DNA of 64,000 nt from contig SHYT01000001.1 in NCBI GenBank assembly GCA_009692665.1, positions 1-64,000 on the forward strand, written 5' to 3'. The notes under the pieces are model-generated. The model searched no databases. It was given only the letters and a program-made list of their open reading frames with translations, and was not told the origin of the DNA. Below are positions 8,751 to 16,267 of the stretch, in pieces. The position numbers and the translations under genes are program-made. This DNA comes from Dehalococcoidia bacterium (GTDB lineage: Bacteria; Chloroflexota; Dehalococcoidia; Lucifugimonadales; SHYT01). Each line of letters begins with the position of its first letter. The stretch's first letter is position 1.

Positions 8751-8984
8751 ATGCCTACATACGATTTCAAATGCCCGCACTGCAACCTGCAATTCGAGGT
8801 CTCCCGTTCCTTCAGCCAGTCCAGCACGCCCGCCAAATGTCCTATAGACGGCACGGAAGCCACACGCGTCTTCACCATGCCAACCACCTTCACCAACAGC
8901 GGCACCAGCGACCTCTTGCCCCCACCTCCACCACCCGGCGCAGGGCACGGGCATACCCACGGCCCTGGCACGCATACCCACTAA
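8751..8984 (+). CDS. FmdB-type zinc-ribbon protein, 77 aa
   Basis: The start 'MPTYDFKCPHCNLQFEVSRS' is the classic FmdB-family opening, with one zinc knuckle (CPHC). The second knuckle is altered: 'KCPIDG' keeps one Cys but has Asp where the fourth ligand is expected. The tail is a poly-Pro run followed by a His-rich 'HGHTHGPGTHTH', which may supply metal ligands or store metal. I start at 8751; the frame begins earlier but the family start is unambiguous. FmdB proteins are thought to be regulatory, with no settled biochemistry. Confidence 0.85.
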   Translation: MPTYDFKCPHCNLQFEVSRSFSQSSTPAKCPIDGTEATRVFTMPTTFTNSGTSDLLPPPPPPGAGHGHTHGPGTHTH

Positions 8985-9011
8985 AAAGGCCCGCCAAATG
9001 GCAGGCCTTTT
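8983..9011 (+). terminator. hairpin terminator
   Basis: AAAAGGCC...GGCCTTTT arms flank a short mismatch and loop directly after the FmdB-like stop codon. It may also serve the adaptor gene converging from 9147. Confidence 0.7.
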
Positions 9012-9146
9012 CCACACCGTAGGCTCCAAGAGAGCACTACCTTTGTCCAGTGATGGCTTCGTTTCGACCTGAGCAGTGCCACCAGCCTCAATAATCGCCG
9101 CACAAGACAAGCCTAAAAGCCAATGTCTTCGGCGCTGGAGCTACCG

Positions 9147-10967
9147 CTACGGTTGCGTTTGCCCGGAAGTCACATCCCCTGACCTCAGCTGGCTTAATGC
9201 GTCTACAACAACCGCGTCTCCGTCATTCAACGAGGCTTGGCCTGTAATCACCACCTGCTCCCCCGCTTTGACACCGGAAACAATCTCCGCGTTCCGGTCG
9301 TCAATCAGCCCAGCCTGTACCTGGCGCACGCTCACCTTGCCGTTAAGCACAACCGCCACCAGGTCTTGGCTCTGTCCACCTTTCCGGAATACTGCTTCGC
9401 GCGGCACCGCGACCACGTTCTCATGGGAGGTGATCACAGTCGCGTTCGCGGACGCACCGGGCCGCAGCCCTGGCACCGCTGAGTCCGGCGTAAGCTGCAC
9501 CAGGAATGTATGCGCCCTGTCATCCCCGGAGGGCGCAATCGCGCTGACCCGCATGGCAATGGTCTGGCCGGGGAGAGATGGGCTGGTCAGGTTAACGAGC
9601 AGGCCGGTCTTCACAGAGTTGATGGCCGCTTCCTCAACCCGAATCGTTGCCACCACATCTTTGCTGACTATACTCACGATAGGTGTTTGCGTGGACGCAA
9701 ACGCGCCGGGGCTCAGCAGCCGCTGGCTAACGATGCCTTCAAACGGCGCCACAACTTTTGTATCTTCTATCTGCTGCTTGACCAGGTCCACCGCCGCCTG
9801 TGCCTGATCCACCTGTGCGCGGGAGCCACTTAAGCCTTGCTCTGCGGCAACGACCACGGACTCCGCCATAGCAATGTCAGACGGCGAAGGGTTCTTCAAG
9901 GCGCTCAGTTTCGCAACCGCGGAGTCGTAGGCCGCCTGCGTGGAGGCTACGCTGTTCTTAGCGTCCGTGACCTTGTCCGCTGAGGGGCGCAGCAAGTCGT
10001 TCAGCTTTGCCTGGGCGGAGTCCACGGACGCCTGCGCTGACAATTCGGTCGATAGCGCAGTTCTTACGCCAATGTCAAGCAAGACTTGCTGCTCGGCAAG
10101 CGCTGTATACAGCTGGGGCCAAATCAGATTGACCTGCTGCTGCGTCTTGTCCACTATCGCTTGCTGTACCGCTTTTTCCTCCGCTGACGGCGGCCTGCCC
10201 AAACGTAACTCAGGATTGTTGAGGTCATTAATATGGGAGCCCGCCAGCGTTCGCAATGACGCCAAAGTCGTATATGCTTGACTGATTTGCGACGAAGGTG
10301 CACCTCTGCTTACGGTGGATAGTGCAGCAGTCAATGCTGCCTGAGCAGTCAACAGCGTAGAATTCGCAGCGCTGATTGCAGCCTGCTGCGCGGAAACGTC
10401 CGCCTGCGCCGGCGTTTGCAATTGCCGCAGTTTAATCTGGGCAGATTCCAGTGTCGTCTTGGCTGCGGCCAGCGCACTCTCCGCCACCTGAATATCGGAT
10501 ATGCTAGGCTTTCGCAGTTGCGCCAGCTTGGCCTTTGCCGCCTCTACCGCCGCTTGCGCCCGCTGCTGCTCTTCAGCAGTCGTACCAACGCGTGACTGCG
10601 CCAGCCTGAACCCCGCTTCAGCCGACCTAAGTTGCACGTCAAGCGCGGTATGGTTCAACTCGGCGAGAAGTTGGCCTCTCTTCACTTCCGATCCCACATC
10701 AACCAGCACACGCTCCACGCGGCCGGCAGCATTTGGCGCCACGTTCACCGCGTCCTTGGCCTGCACTTGCGCAGCGTACGCAGTGCTCACCCTGACTATA
10801 CCCATAGAGGCCTGCACCACCCGTACAGACGTCCCACGCGCGGCAGAGCCTTGGGTTGGAGCGCTGGATTGCGGCGCAGGCGTGCTCGTACCGCTACAAG
10901 CCACCATCCCAATCAGCGTAATGACGACAAATAAGGGCGCTCGAACTGACCAAGTCTTGCTTATCAT
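9147..10967 (-). CDS. HlyD/RND-type membrane fusion (adaptor) lipoprotein
   Basis: The roughly 606-residue protein starts with a signal ending in the lipobox 'GMVAC'. It has split biotinyl-lipoyl halves ('AGRVERVLVDVGSEVKRGQ' and 'VVAPFEGIVSQRLLSPG'), a long alpha-helical hairpin rich in Ala and Gln between them, then beta-barrel and membrane-proximal domains. The hairpin is about 330 residues and internally repetitive, longer than in typical RND adaptors. The adaptor links an inner-membrane pump to the outside. No pump gene adjoins it, but an RND permease lies 5.3 kb downstream on the same strand and may be its partner. I start at 10967, which gives a clean lipoprotein signal. Confidence 0.88.
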   Translation of the reverse strand: MISKTWSVRAPLFVVITLIGMVACSGTSTPAPQSSAPTQGSAARGTSVRVVQASMGIVRVSTAYAAQVQAKDAVNVAPNAAGRVERVLVDVGSEVKRGQLLAELNHTALDVQLRSAEAGFRLAQSRVGTTAEEQQRAQAAVEAAKAKLAQLRKPSISDIQVAESALAAAKTTLESAQIKLRQLQTPAQADVSAQQAAISAANSTLLTAQAALTAALSTVSRGAPSSQISQAYTTLASLRTLAGSHINDLNNPELRLGRPPSAEEKAVQQAIVDKTQQQVNLIWPQLYTALAEQQVLLDIGVRTALSTELSAQASVDSAQAKLNDLLRPSADKVTDAKNSVASTQAAYDSAVAKLSALKNPSPSDIAMAESVVVAAEQGLSGSRAQVDQAQAAVDLVKQQIEDTKVVAPFEGIVSQRLLSPGAFASTQTPIVSIVSKDVVATIRVEEAAINSVKTGLLVNLTSPSLPGQTIAMRVSAIAPSGDDRAHTFLVQLTPDSAVPGLRPGASANATVITSHENVVAVPREAVFRKGGQSQDLVAVVLNGKVSVRQVQAGLIDDRNAEIVSGVKAGEQVVITGQASLNDGDAVVVDALSQLRSGDVTSGQTQP

Positions 10968-11011
10968 CAGATACCCTGTCCTATGCACGTCGAACAAAAG
11001 CCTTGGCCTAC

Positions 11012-11046
11012 AAAGAAGGGAGGCCCCAAGTATGCGGCCTCCCTTT
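11012..11046 (-). terminator. hairpin terminator
   Basis: AAGGGAGGCC (11016-11025) pairs with GGCCTCCCTT (11036-11045). It follows the stop of the minus-strand gene at 11070 and has T-rich DNA beyond. Confidence 0.7.
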
Positions 11047-11069
11047 CAGAAACTTAGAAGTGCTATCAG

Positions 11070-11345
11070 CTACCGAGCGTGCGCCGCTAGTTTCTTTATC
11101 TGGTGATAGCTAACCTGAAACCCTATGGGCGCCGGGTTCGGTGATGCGGCCATCATCGCTTCCATATCCGCCAATACGCGCTTCGCCTGAGCCGCATCTT
11201 TCATATCCAGCACGCGGGTCGCCAGCGCCTGTAACTCTGCCATTTTGGAGCGGACGTACACTTTATCAGTGCCAAGACCCCACACAACACCAAAGCCCAA
11301 AACCATGCAGATGCCGATAAGCACTATAGACAAAAAAACGACCAC
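11070..11345 (-). CDS. small membrane-anchored hypothetical protein, 91 aa
   Basis: The frame opens with GTG at 11345, preceded by AGGAG. An N-terminal hydrophobic helix of about 25 residues ('VFLSIVLIGICMVLGFGVVW') is followed by a charged helical segment 'KMAELQALATRVLDMKDAAQ' and a short tail. It is probably a single-pass protein with a cytoplasmic helix. No family is recognised. A hairpin follows, so it is a single-gene unit upstream of the adaptor gene. Confidence 0.6.
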   Translation of the reverse strand: MVVFLSIVLIGICMVLGFGVVWGLGTDKVYVRSKMAELQALATRVLDMKDAAQAKRVLADMEAMMAASPNPAPIGFQVSYHQIKKLAAHAR

Positions 11346-11489
11346 GTAATACTCCTATGTCCTAGCTGTCCCAGCCAACCGCCATTGCCCGCGAAATTGT
11401 AACGAAACCGCGCCCTCATCGCAAGCCAACACTTTGCCCCCATCCTGAGCCTCACCCGCTCCTCGCGGAACGGGTGCAAGCTTTACATG

Positions 11490-12101
11490 CTAGCAGCCGG
11501 TGGGCATGCCTTGTTCATGAGGGATGCCCTTGTAGGTCGTGATAAACGACCGGAGTGCCTGCTCGTCCAACGAGTCCATTCTCAACAGCCGTTGCCAAGC
11601 CGTGATCGCGATCGCGCTGTCCATCGTTGGATACGGTGCCATGAGCAAATAATTCGGATAGCCTGGAATACTCTCCCCGATTGAGCGGAGCTGGCCCACC
11701 AGCGCTGGATCGCTCGATTTGTACTGGACTACTACAAAGCCGTGCTCAAGATTATGGACCTGCTGCTCGTTGGGAATTGGCGTGTCATATATCCCGCACG
11801 GCAGCACCGAGGGCCAGTGCGGCCCAGACGTTGGTGGGACCGAGTTGTACGACCCCGCAAATGCTGCTCGCCCTTGCGGAATGTGCAAGTGCCCTCTGTC
11901 CGCCAACTTCTCGCCAGGCCCGTTAGGGATAGGGGGCAGCCCTCCGTTCAAGCTGTTGTTCCGGACAATTTGCCAGACTACAAGCCCAACAACCCCAACC
12001 ACCACCATCAAAATACCCGCAATCGCAATGTATCCGTTCCGCTTGTTTCGCTTGCGCCTCTCTTCGCGCCGTTTGTCGCGAGCGGTCTTCTTTGTCGTCA
12101 C
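11490..12101 (-). CDS. DUF3105 membrane protein
   Basis: The 203-residue protein has a very basic N-terminus ('KKTARDKRREERRKRNKRN'), one membrane helix, and an extracytoplasmic domain. That domain carries the DUF3105 landmarks 'NSVPPTSGPHWP', 'CGIYDTPIPNEQQVHNLEHG' and a C-terminal 'GIPHEQGMPTGC'. The conserved His pairs and the two Cys suggest metal or redox chemistry, but no function is established. The GTG start at 12101 follows AAAGGA. The gene stands alone. Confidence 0.85.
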   Translation of the reverse strand: MTTKKTARDKRREERRKRNKRNGYIAIAGILMVVVGVVGLVVWQIVRNNSLNGGLPPIPNGPGEKLADRGHLHIPQGRAAFAGSYNSVPPTSGPHWPSVLPCGIYDTPIPNEQQVHNLEHGFVVVQYKSSDPALVGQLRSIGESIPGYPNYLLMAPYPTMDSAIAITAWQRLLRMDSLDEQALRSFITTYKGIPHEQGMPTGC

Positions 12102-12502
12102 GAGTTCCTTTGCCTCCGAACATCTTGGTGCCGGCGTCTCACATTCATGCAGATTGACCCACTACCATCAAAAGTCCCTACAAGCATCGTGATTCAGTGT
12201 ACTTAAAGTCGCACTCATGGGGGCTTCACTGGCCCGGCTCGCCAAGAGCGCGAAACTCCGCACGTAACTCCTCGGCCCGGCTCGGGGTCTACGACGGAGT
12301 CTGCGACTCTAGTCCAAAGAGATTCCCACTGCTACTCCAACATTTACTTCCCATCTCCCTATGTACTTCGATCTCGCACGTGGCTACACTACTCTCTACC
12401 GTATCGTGCCAAATGGATAGTGAGGCGGGATACCATGAACATTCGGCCCTCAGTGGACAGCGGCCTGAGCCTAGCCTACACCCTGCACGATAGCCGGGTG
12501 GC
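12102..12502. other. intergenic, with partial repeat-A sequence
   Basis: Near 12268-12310 there are fragments of the dispersed repeat ('CTCGGGGTCTACGAC', 'GTCTGCGACTC'). No gene is convincing. Confidence 0.5.
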
Positions 12503-12844
12503 ATGAAGCACATGACGGCGCACCACCTGGTGGAGTTCCACAACGGTTGGAAACTTCACGCTGACCCTATGTCCGGCGCTGTGTCGCTGTGCGGCAAAAT
12601 CACCGTGGTTGCGCCCTACACGTGCCCTACCGGCCGTGGCACCGCAAAAATTGGAAATACCACCGTGCACTTGCAACTCGACAAATCGGTGCTCCAGCAC
12701 AGCCAAGCGCGCACCTACGAAGTCACCTGTTCCGGCCGCGCTGACCTCTCCACCTGCCCGCCACGCGGCTGGGTAGACATCCGCCTCCAGCTCAGCGACG
12801 GCACGTGGTGCCGCTTCGAGCATATGGTGGACATCCACTCCTAA
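12503..12844 (+). CDS. hypothetical protein with conserved-looking cysteines, 113 aa
   Basis: A stop codon four codons upstream fixes the start at the ATG at 12503, or the next ATG at 12512. Codon use is clearly coding. The protein is beta-rich with five Cys ('SLCGK', 'YTCPT', 'VTCSG', 'STCPPR', 'TWCRF') and several His near the N-terminus ('HMTAHHLVEFH'), suggesting a metal site. It has no signal peptide. I do not recognise the family. Confidence 0.55.
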   Translation: MKHMTAHHLVEFHNGWKLHADPMSGAVSLCGKITVVAPYTCPTGRGTAKIGNTTVHLQLDKSVLQHSQARTYEVTCSGRADLSTCPPRGWVDIRLQLSDGTWCRFEHMVDIHS

Positions 12845-13428
12845 ACGTTTAGATCTCCATCCCATTTGGCTGGCCCCCTATAGCAGTACGTACCCATCTC
12901 CGTGGGGCCTTGCACAAAAGTCGGACGTTTCTCGGCTCGGGGTCTGCGACTCAGAACAATGCCGCTAAGGCCTACTCGGAATCCTTCATGTTCTTGCGAG
13001 AGCGCCGCTCCGGATGAAAACGTTGCTTCCTAACGGAGGGTGGGCTACAAGGGCAAGAGTGGGACGGGACGGGAGCGGGAGAGATCCTTCGGCGTGTCCT
13101 CAGGATGACAGACAATAGAGGGTGGTTAGTGAAGGCGGAAGGTGGATAGGGCGAAAGGCCTAGAAGTGGGTTTGAAACCCGCCCCTACAAAACCGCACAC
13201 ACGTCTGCAAGCGCGTATTTTCAGGGCAATGACAACGGAGGTTGTGTGGATGGCGGCGGCTTTTCGTGCCCCTCGACTCGGCCCTACTGTTGGCAGTCGA
13301 GTAATACTCGGAGTCTGCGACACCGAGCATTTTTTTGGCAAGGCCATCTCCACGCTCGCGCATCTTGTACCCACAGGCGCGTACACTAGAGAGATTCCCT
13401 CCCTGAAGAAATACGTGGGGAGAAACAC
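12845..13428. other. repeat-rich intergenic region
   Basis: This 584-base gap contains a partial repeat-A piece near 12930-12960, a repeat-B half palindrome at 13163-13188 and a nearly complete repeat-A copy at 13228-13345. No gene is supported until the ATG at 13429. Confidence 0.7.
13228..13345 (+). repeat. dispersed repeat A, copy 1
   Basis: It matches the copy at 20140-20259 over about 110 bases, including the core 'CCCTACTGTTGGCAGTCG' and the downstream 'GTCTGCGACACCGAGCATTT'. Confidence 0.8.
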
Positions 13429-13659
13429 ATGGCCGACGTACCAATCGTCTATACCATTCGCGGCTGCCACGCCTGCACCGTGCTGGTTGAGAAGTGGACG
13501 AAAGAAGGGATCCAGTTTGAAGAGCGCCGTGCTGAAGAGAGCGACGCCGTGATGGATGAGGCCCGAAGCCTCGGCACCATGGTTCCCATCGTCGTCTGGC
13601 CAGACGGCAAGATAGACGATGGCTACTCCGTGGACGGTGCGCACGGCTGCTACATTTAA
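13429..13659 (+). CDS. glutaredoxin-like protein, 76 aa
   Basis: The protein reads 'VPIVYTIRGCHACTVLVEKW', a thioredoxin-fold strand leading into a CHAC active site. The fold continues with 'GIQFEERRAEESDAVMDE' and a cis-Pro loop 'GTMVPIVVWPDG', as in glutaredoxins and NrdH. The CxxC and cis-Pro indicate dithiol redox activity, probably glutathione-independent in this lineage. Length is normal for the minimal fold. It is the first of two closely spaced genes (20 bases to the next). Confidence 0.8.
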   Translation: MADVPIVYTIRGCHACTVLVEKWTKEGIQFEERRAEESDAVMDEARSLGTMVPIVVWPDGKIDDGYSVDGAHGCYI

Positions 13660-13679
13660 CCTACTCTACCTGAGGGAAC

Positions 13680-13877
13680 ATGGCAGCACTCAAAGACATC
13701 ATCGCTCGCATCACGGGCCGCAGAAAGTCTGCCCGGCGGCTTCATGGCTCGCTCAGCAACCCGGACATGGAAGCGCATTTCCAGCAGCTCAGCGGTTGTT
13801 TTGACGATGAATACCTCGTCCGCCACCTGTACGATATCGCCGGCTTCTACAACCAGAAGCCCCCACCTCAGGACTGA
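13680..13877 (+). CDS. hypothetical protein, 65 aa
   Basis: It starts 20 bases after the glutaredoxin-like gene behind a GAGGGA ribosome binding site, so the two are likely cotranscribed. The product has a basic N-terminus ('MAALKDIIARITGRRKSARR') and a helical C-terminal half with 'FDDEYLVRHLYDIAGFY'. No known domain is visible. The context may point to a redox-linked role. Confidence 0.55.
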   Translation: MAALKDIIARITGRRKSARRLHGSLSNPDMEAHFQQLSGCFDDEYLVRHLYDIAGFYNQKPPPQD

Positions 13878-13968
13878 GAAAGGCCATATGGCAACACTGC
13901 CAAGACTATTCGCCCAAACTCTGGCGCAAACGCGCCGGCACCCAACGCCTGCGCGCTATGCCTACACA

Positions 13969-14442
13969 CTAGGACGAGGAGTTCTGATGGTACGCAACCG
14001 ATACGTCCCCTTCCCGGATTTCTTGCCAGCGAAATCGTGAGTCGACGTAGCGACTTGTCTCATGGGGACTTTCAATGACTTGTCCAGCTTCAGTAAAAAC
14101 CGCGTACCAATATTCAACCAATTGACCTGGTCCTTTATTAGTCATGTCAATACCAGAGATCATAGTGGTTATTTGCCCGTTCCTAGTAATCAATGGCTCC
14201 GCATCCGCAATCTGCTGACGACGGTTCATCTGGTAACGGAGCTTCGCATCTCGGATTGGCAACTCGCTATTGAATACAGCTTCAAGCATTAGACCTTTCG
14301 GGGAGTCGCTGCGAGCACTGGAGGAGATGAGCGTAATCGGCCCAAGGGGCATGGTAGCTTGCGCGCTGCCGATTTTTGCGTCGCGCTGGCTACATCCAGA
14401 CAGCAAGATGAGTCCTGCTATCATAAAGATTGCGGTGCGCAT
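13969..14442 (-). CDS. small lipoprotein, 157 aa
   Basis: From the ATG at 14442 the protein begins with a short signal 'MRTAIFMIAGLILLSGC' ending in a lipobox. An unrecognised beta-rich domain follows, with 'ISSSARSDSPKGLMLEAVF' and 'VEYWYAVFTEAGQVIE'. The longer frame to 14613 would put 57 residues ahead of the signal and is unlikely. It would be anchored on the outer face of the membrane. It is divergent from the peroxiredoxin gene. Function is unknown. Confidence 0.65.
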   Translation of the reverse strand: MRTAIFMIAGLILLSGCSQRDAKIGSAQATMPLGPITLISSSARSDSPKGLMLEAVFNSELPIRDAKLRYQMNRRQQIADAEPLITRNGQITTMISGIDMTNKGPGQLVEYWYAVFTEAGQVIESPHETSRYVDSRFRWQEIREGDVSVAYHQNSSS

Positions 14443-14554
14443 AGGCAGAAGTATACTCGCGGTGTATATCGCAGTCCAAGGCAGATCGGCGCTACAATAG
14501 ACTAATCCCTTAGTTGGATCAAATAGGGGCACGGGCATAAAGGGGGGGAATACC

Positions 14555-15019
14555 ATGTCGCTCAACGTTGGAGACACGGCGCCTGAGTTCAGCCTTCCGT
14601 CCACCACAGGCAAAGACGTTAGCCTGAAAGACCTTAAGGGGAAAAAGGTCGTCCTCTATTTCTACCCCAACGATGACACCACGGGCTGCACCAAGGAAGC
14701 GTGCAGCTTCCGGGACGGCCAGACCGCGCTCCGAGCGGCCGGCGTAGAAGTCCTTGGCGTGAGCGCCAACGACATGGACTCGCACCACCGCTTCACGGCC
14801 AAGTACAACCTCAACTTCCAACTGCTGGCAGACGTCTCCACCCAGGTTGGCACGGCCTATGGCGCCTGGGGCGAGCGCGAGGTCCGCGGCCAGAAAATCA
14901 TCGGCATGCGCCGCATCACGTACCTTATTGATGAGCACGGCAAAATCGCAAAGGTCTGGCCCCAAGTGACGCCAGACGACCATGCCAATGAGGTGCTCGC
15001 GGCCATCAAGAGCAACTAA
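14555..15019 (+). CDS. bcp: thioredoxin-dependent peroxiredoxin, Bcp/PrxQ type
   Basis: This 154-residue protein reduces hydroperoxides. The peroxidatic Cys45 lies in 'PNDDTTGCTKEAC' and the resolving Cys50 is five residues later, the atypical 2-Cys arrangement of PrxQ. The conserved Arg is in 'MRRITYLIDEHG'. It starts at 14555 behind a G-rich binding site and ends before a hairpin. It probably receives electrons from a thioredoxin, and the glutaredoxin-like gene 1 kb upstream is a possible partner. Confidence 0.93.
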   Translation: MSLNVGDTAPEFSLPSTTGKDVSLKDLKGKKVVLYFYPNDDTTGCTKEACSFRDGQTALRAAGVEVLGVSANDMDSHHRFTAKYNLNFQLLADVSTQVGTAYGAWGEREVRGQKIIGMRRITYLIDEHGKIAKVWPQVTPDDHANEVLAAIKSN

Positions 15020-15048
15020 GCACACAAACAGCACAGTAATTATGTTGC

Positions 15049-15088
15049 AGAACAGGGTAGACCCTAGGTCGTACCCTGTTCTCGTTTT
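15049..15088 (+). terminator. hairpin terminator
   Basis: AGAACAGGGTA (15049-15059) pairs perfectly with TACCCTGTTCT (15072-15082), followed by CGTTTTG. It lies downstream of bcp. Confidence 0.85.
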
Positions 15089-15242
15089 GTAACCGCGTAG
15101 TAATGCTCAGCGTTCAAACGCAAAGATTTTGCAATACACGGTGCTCATGCCGCTCATTGTCTTGACGGTGCCTAATGGAAGCCGCTCCAATATGAGCGGT
15201 TACCCGTACGAGTCAGACTCCGCAGGACGGATAGTATCGTAG

Positions 15243-15671
15243 ATGGCAACACCGGCAAGCGTTCCGGCTCCAGCCTCGGCCCACGACCACATGCCAGCGA
15301 TTCTTAAGCGCCTTGGGCTGCTGCCGAGCTACACCGTTGAGTGGGCCTGGGTCACGGGCCGCATCATCGTGGCGCTGGGCGTCATTGTTGGAGCTACACT
15401 GGTAGCCCAAGAGTCCCCGGCATACCCACTGTACATAGGCATATGCGTAGTCTTCCTGGGGTGCGCCGCTTTCATGGCGGTACTTCTTATGCGCCACCAG
15501 CTCTTCGCCGTTTTTCTCATCGGCAGCTTCATGGAGAACGCGCTGCCCTACAAGGCTTCTCCGTTCGGCTGTTCGGTAGTGTATCAATTTGGGAAACGCT
15601 GCCTTCTCCTGTGGTGTCCGTTCATCCTTCGACTTCGCTGCGCTTCGCTCAGGACGAACGGGCTGAAATGA
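15243..15671 (+). CDS. small membrane protein whose 3' end lies in an inserted element
   Basis: The first 110 residues look genuine. A short Ala/Pro-rich N-terminus is followed by two membrane helices ('VTGRIIVALGVIVGATLVA' and 'LYIGICVVFLGCAAFMAVLL'). From 15573 the frame enters the 208-bp inverted-repeat element and the remaining residues are encoded by repeat DNA, so the original C-terminus has probably been replaced. No family is recognised. It may be non-functional. Confidence 0.5.
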   Translation: MATPASVPAPASAHDHMPAILKRLGLLPSYTVEWAWVTGRIIVALGVIVGATLVAQESPAYPLYIGICVVFLGCAAFMAVLLMRHQLFAVFLIGSFMENALPYKASPFGCSVVYQFGKRCLLLWCPFILRLRCASLRTNGLK

Positions 15672-15780
15672 GGCTCACCACGAACAGGGAAAACAAATGA
15701 CTGCGAAAGAGGGCAAGGGGCCGGGCGCCCTGTTCGCCGCGTCGAACAGATAATCACATATCAAATTGATACACTACCGA
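15573..15780. mobile_element. 208-bp MITE-like element with 19-bp terminal inverted repeats
   Basis: TCGGTAGTGTATCAATTTG at 15573-15591 has its exact reverse complement at 15762-15780. CTGT lies directly outside both ends (15569-15572 and 15781-15784), as expected for a 4-bp target duplication. The interior has no transposase frame and includes a repeat-C hairpin near 15619-15661. Both flanking frames end inside the element. I classify it as a non-autonomous element; the parent transposon is not in the window. Confidence 0.7.
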
Positions 15781-16202
15781 CTGTTCGCCTTCAGCCCACA
15801 CGTGGAGCCGCCAAACCGGAATCGGTTCCTCGCAAACCATGCGTATGCCAGGTCCTCGATTCGGCGCAGCAGTGGCAGATAGTACAACCAGCCTAACAGC
15901 CGCCAGCCAATATGCCGTGCACCCGGCAGCGCCCGCAGCGCAAAATTCACAGCGCCGGCCCCGCGATACACCCGGACTACGGCACCATCATCCAGGCAGT
16001 CCTGGCCCAGTCCGCGGTCGTCCACCACATATGCGGCACACTGGCAATCGTGGGGCGTCAGTCCCGCCAGCCCCATCTGCGGCGGCGCGTCCTGGTAGGT
16101 GCGGAACGCCAGCGTGCGAGCGGCGCCACGCCGTTCCAGCCACCGCACCGTGGCTGCGCACACACCGCAGCTCCCATCATAGATCAGTGTTGGCAACTCC
16201 AT
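15774..16202 (-). CDS. DCC-family (DUF393) thiol-disulfide oxidoreductase-like protein
   Basis: The protein starts 'MELPTLIYDGSCGVCAATV', the D-x-x-C-x-x-C motif that defines DUF393/DCC proteins. It continues with 'ALPGARHIGWRLLGWLYYLP' and 'RNRFRFGG', typical of the family's C-terminal half. Predicted membrane association and thiol redox activity come from the family and are unproven. The TAG stop is supplied by the inverted repeat of the inserted element, so the last residues may differ from the ancestral end. Length (142) is close to normal, so it may still work. Confidence 0.82.
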   Translation of the reverse strand: MELPTLIYDGSCGVCAATVRWLERRGAARTLAFRTYQDAPPQMGLAGLTPHDCQCAAYVVDDRGLGQDCLDDGAVVRVYRGAGAVNFALRALPGARHIGWRLLGWLYYLPLLRRIEDLAYAWFARNRFRFGGSTCGLKANSR

Positions 16203-16267
16203 AGTTCTGGCCTCACCCGCTCTACCATTATGGTCGGACTACGCGCAAACGGATTTCTAGCAGACAT

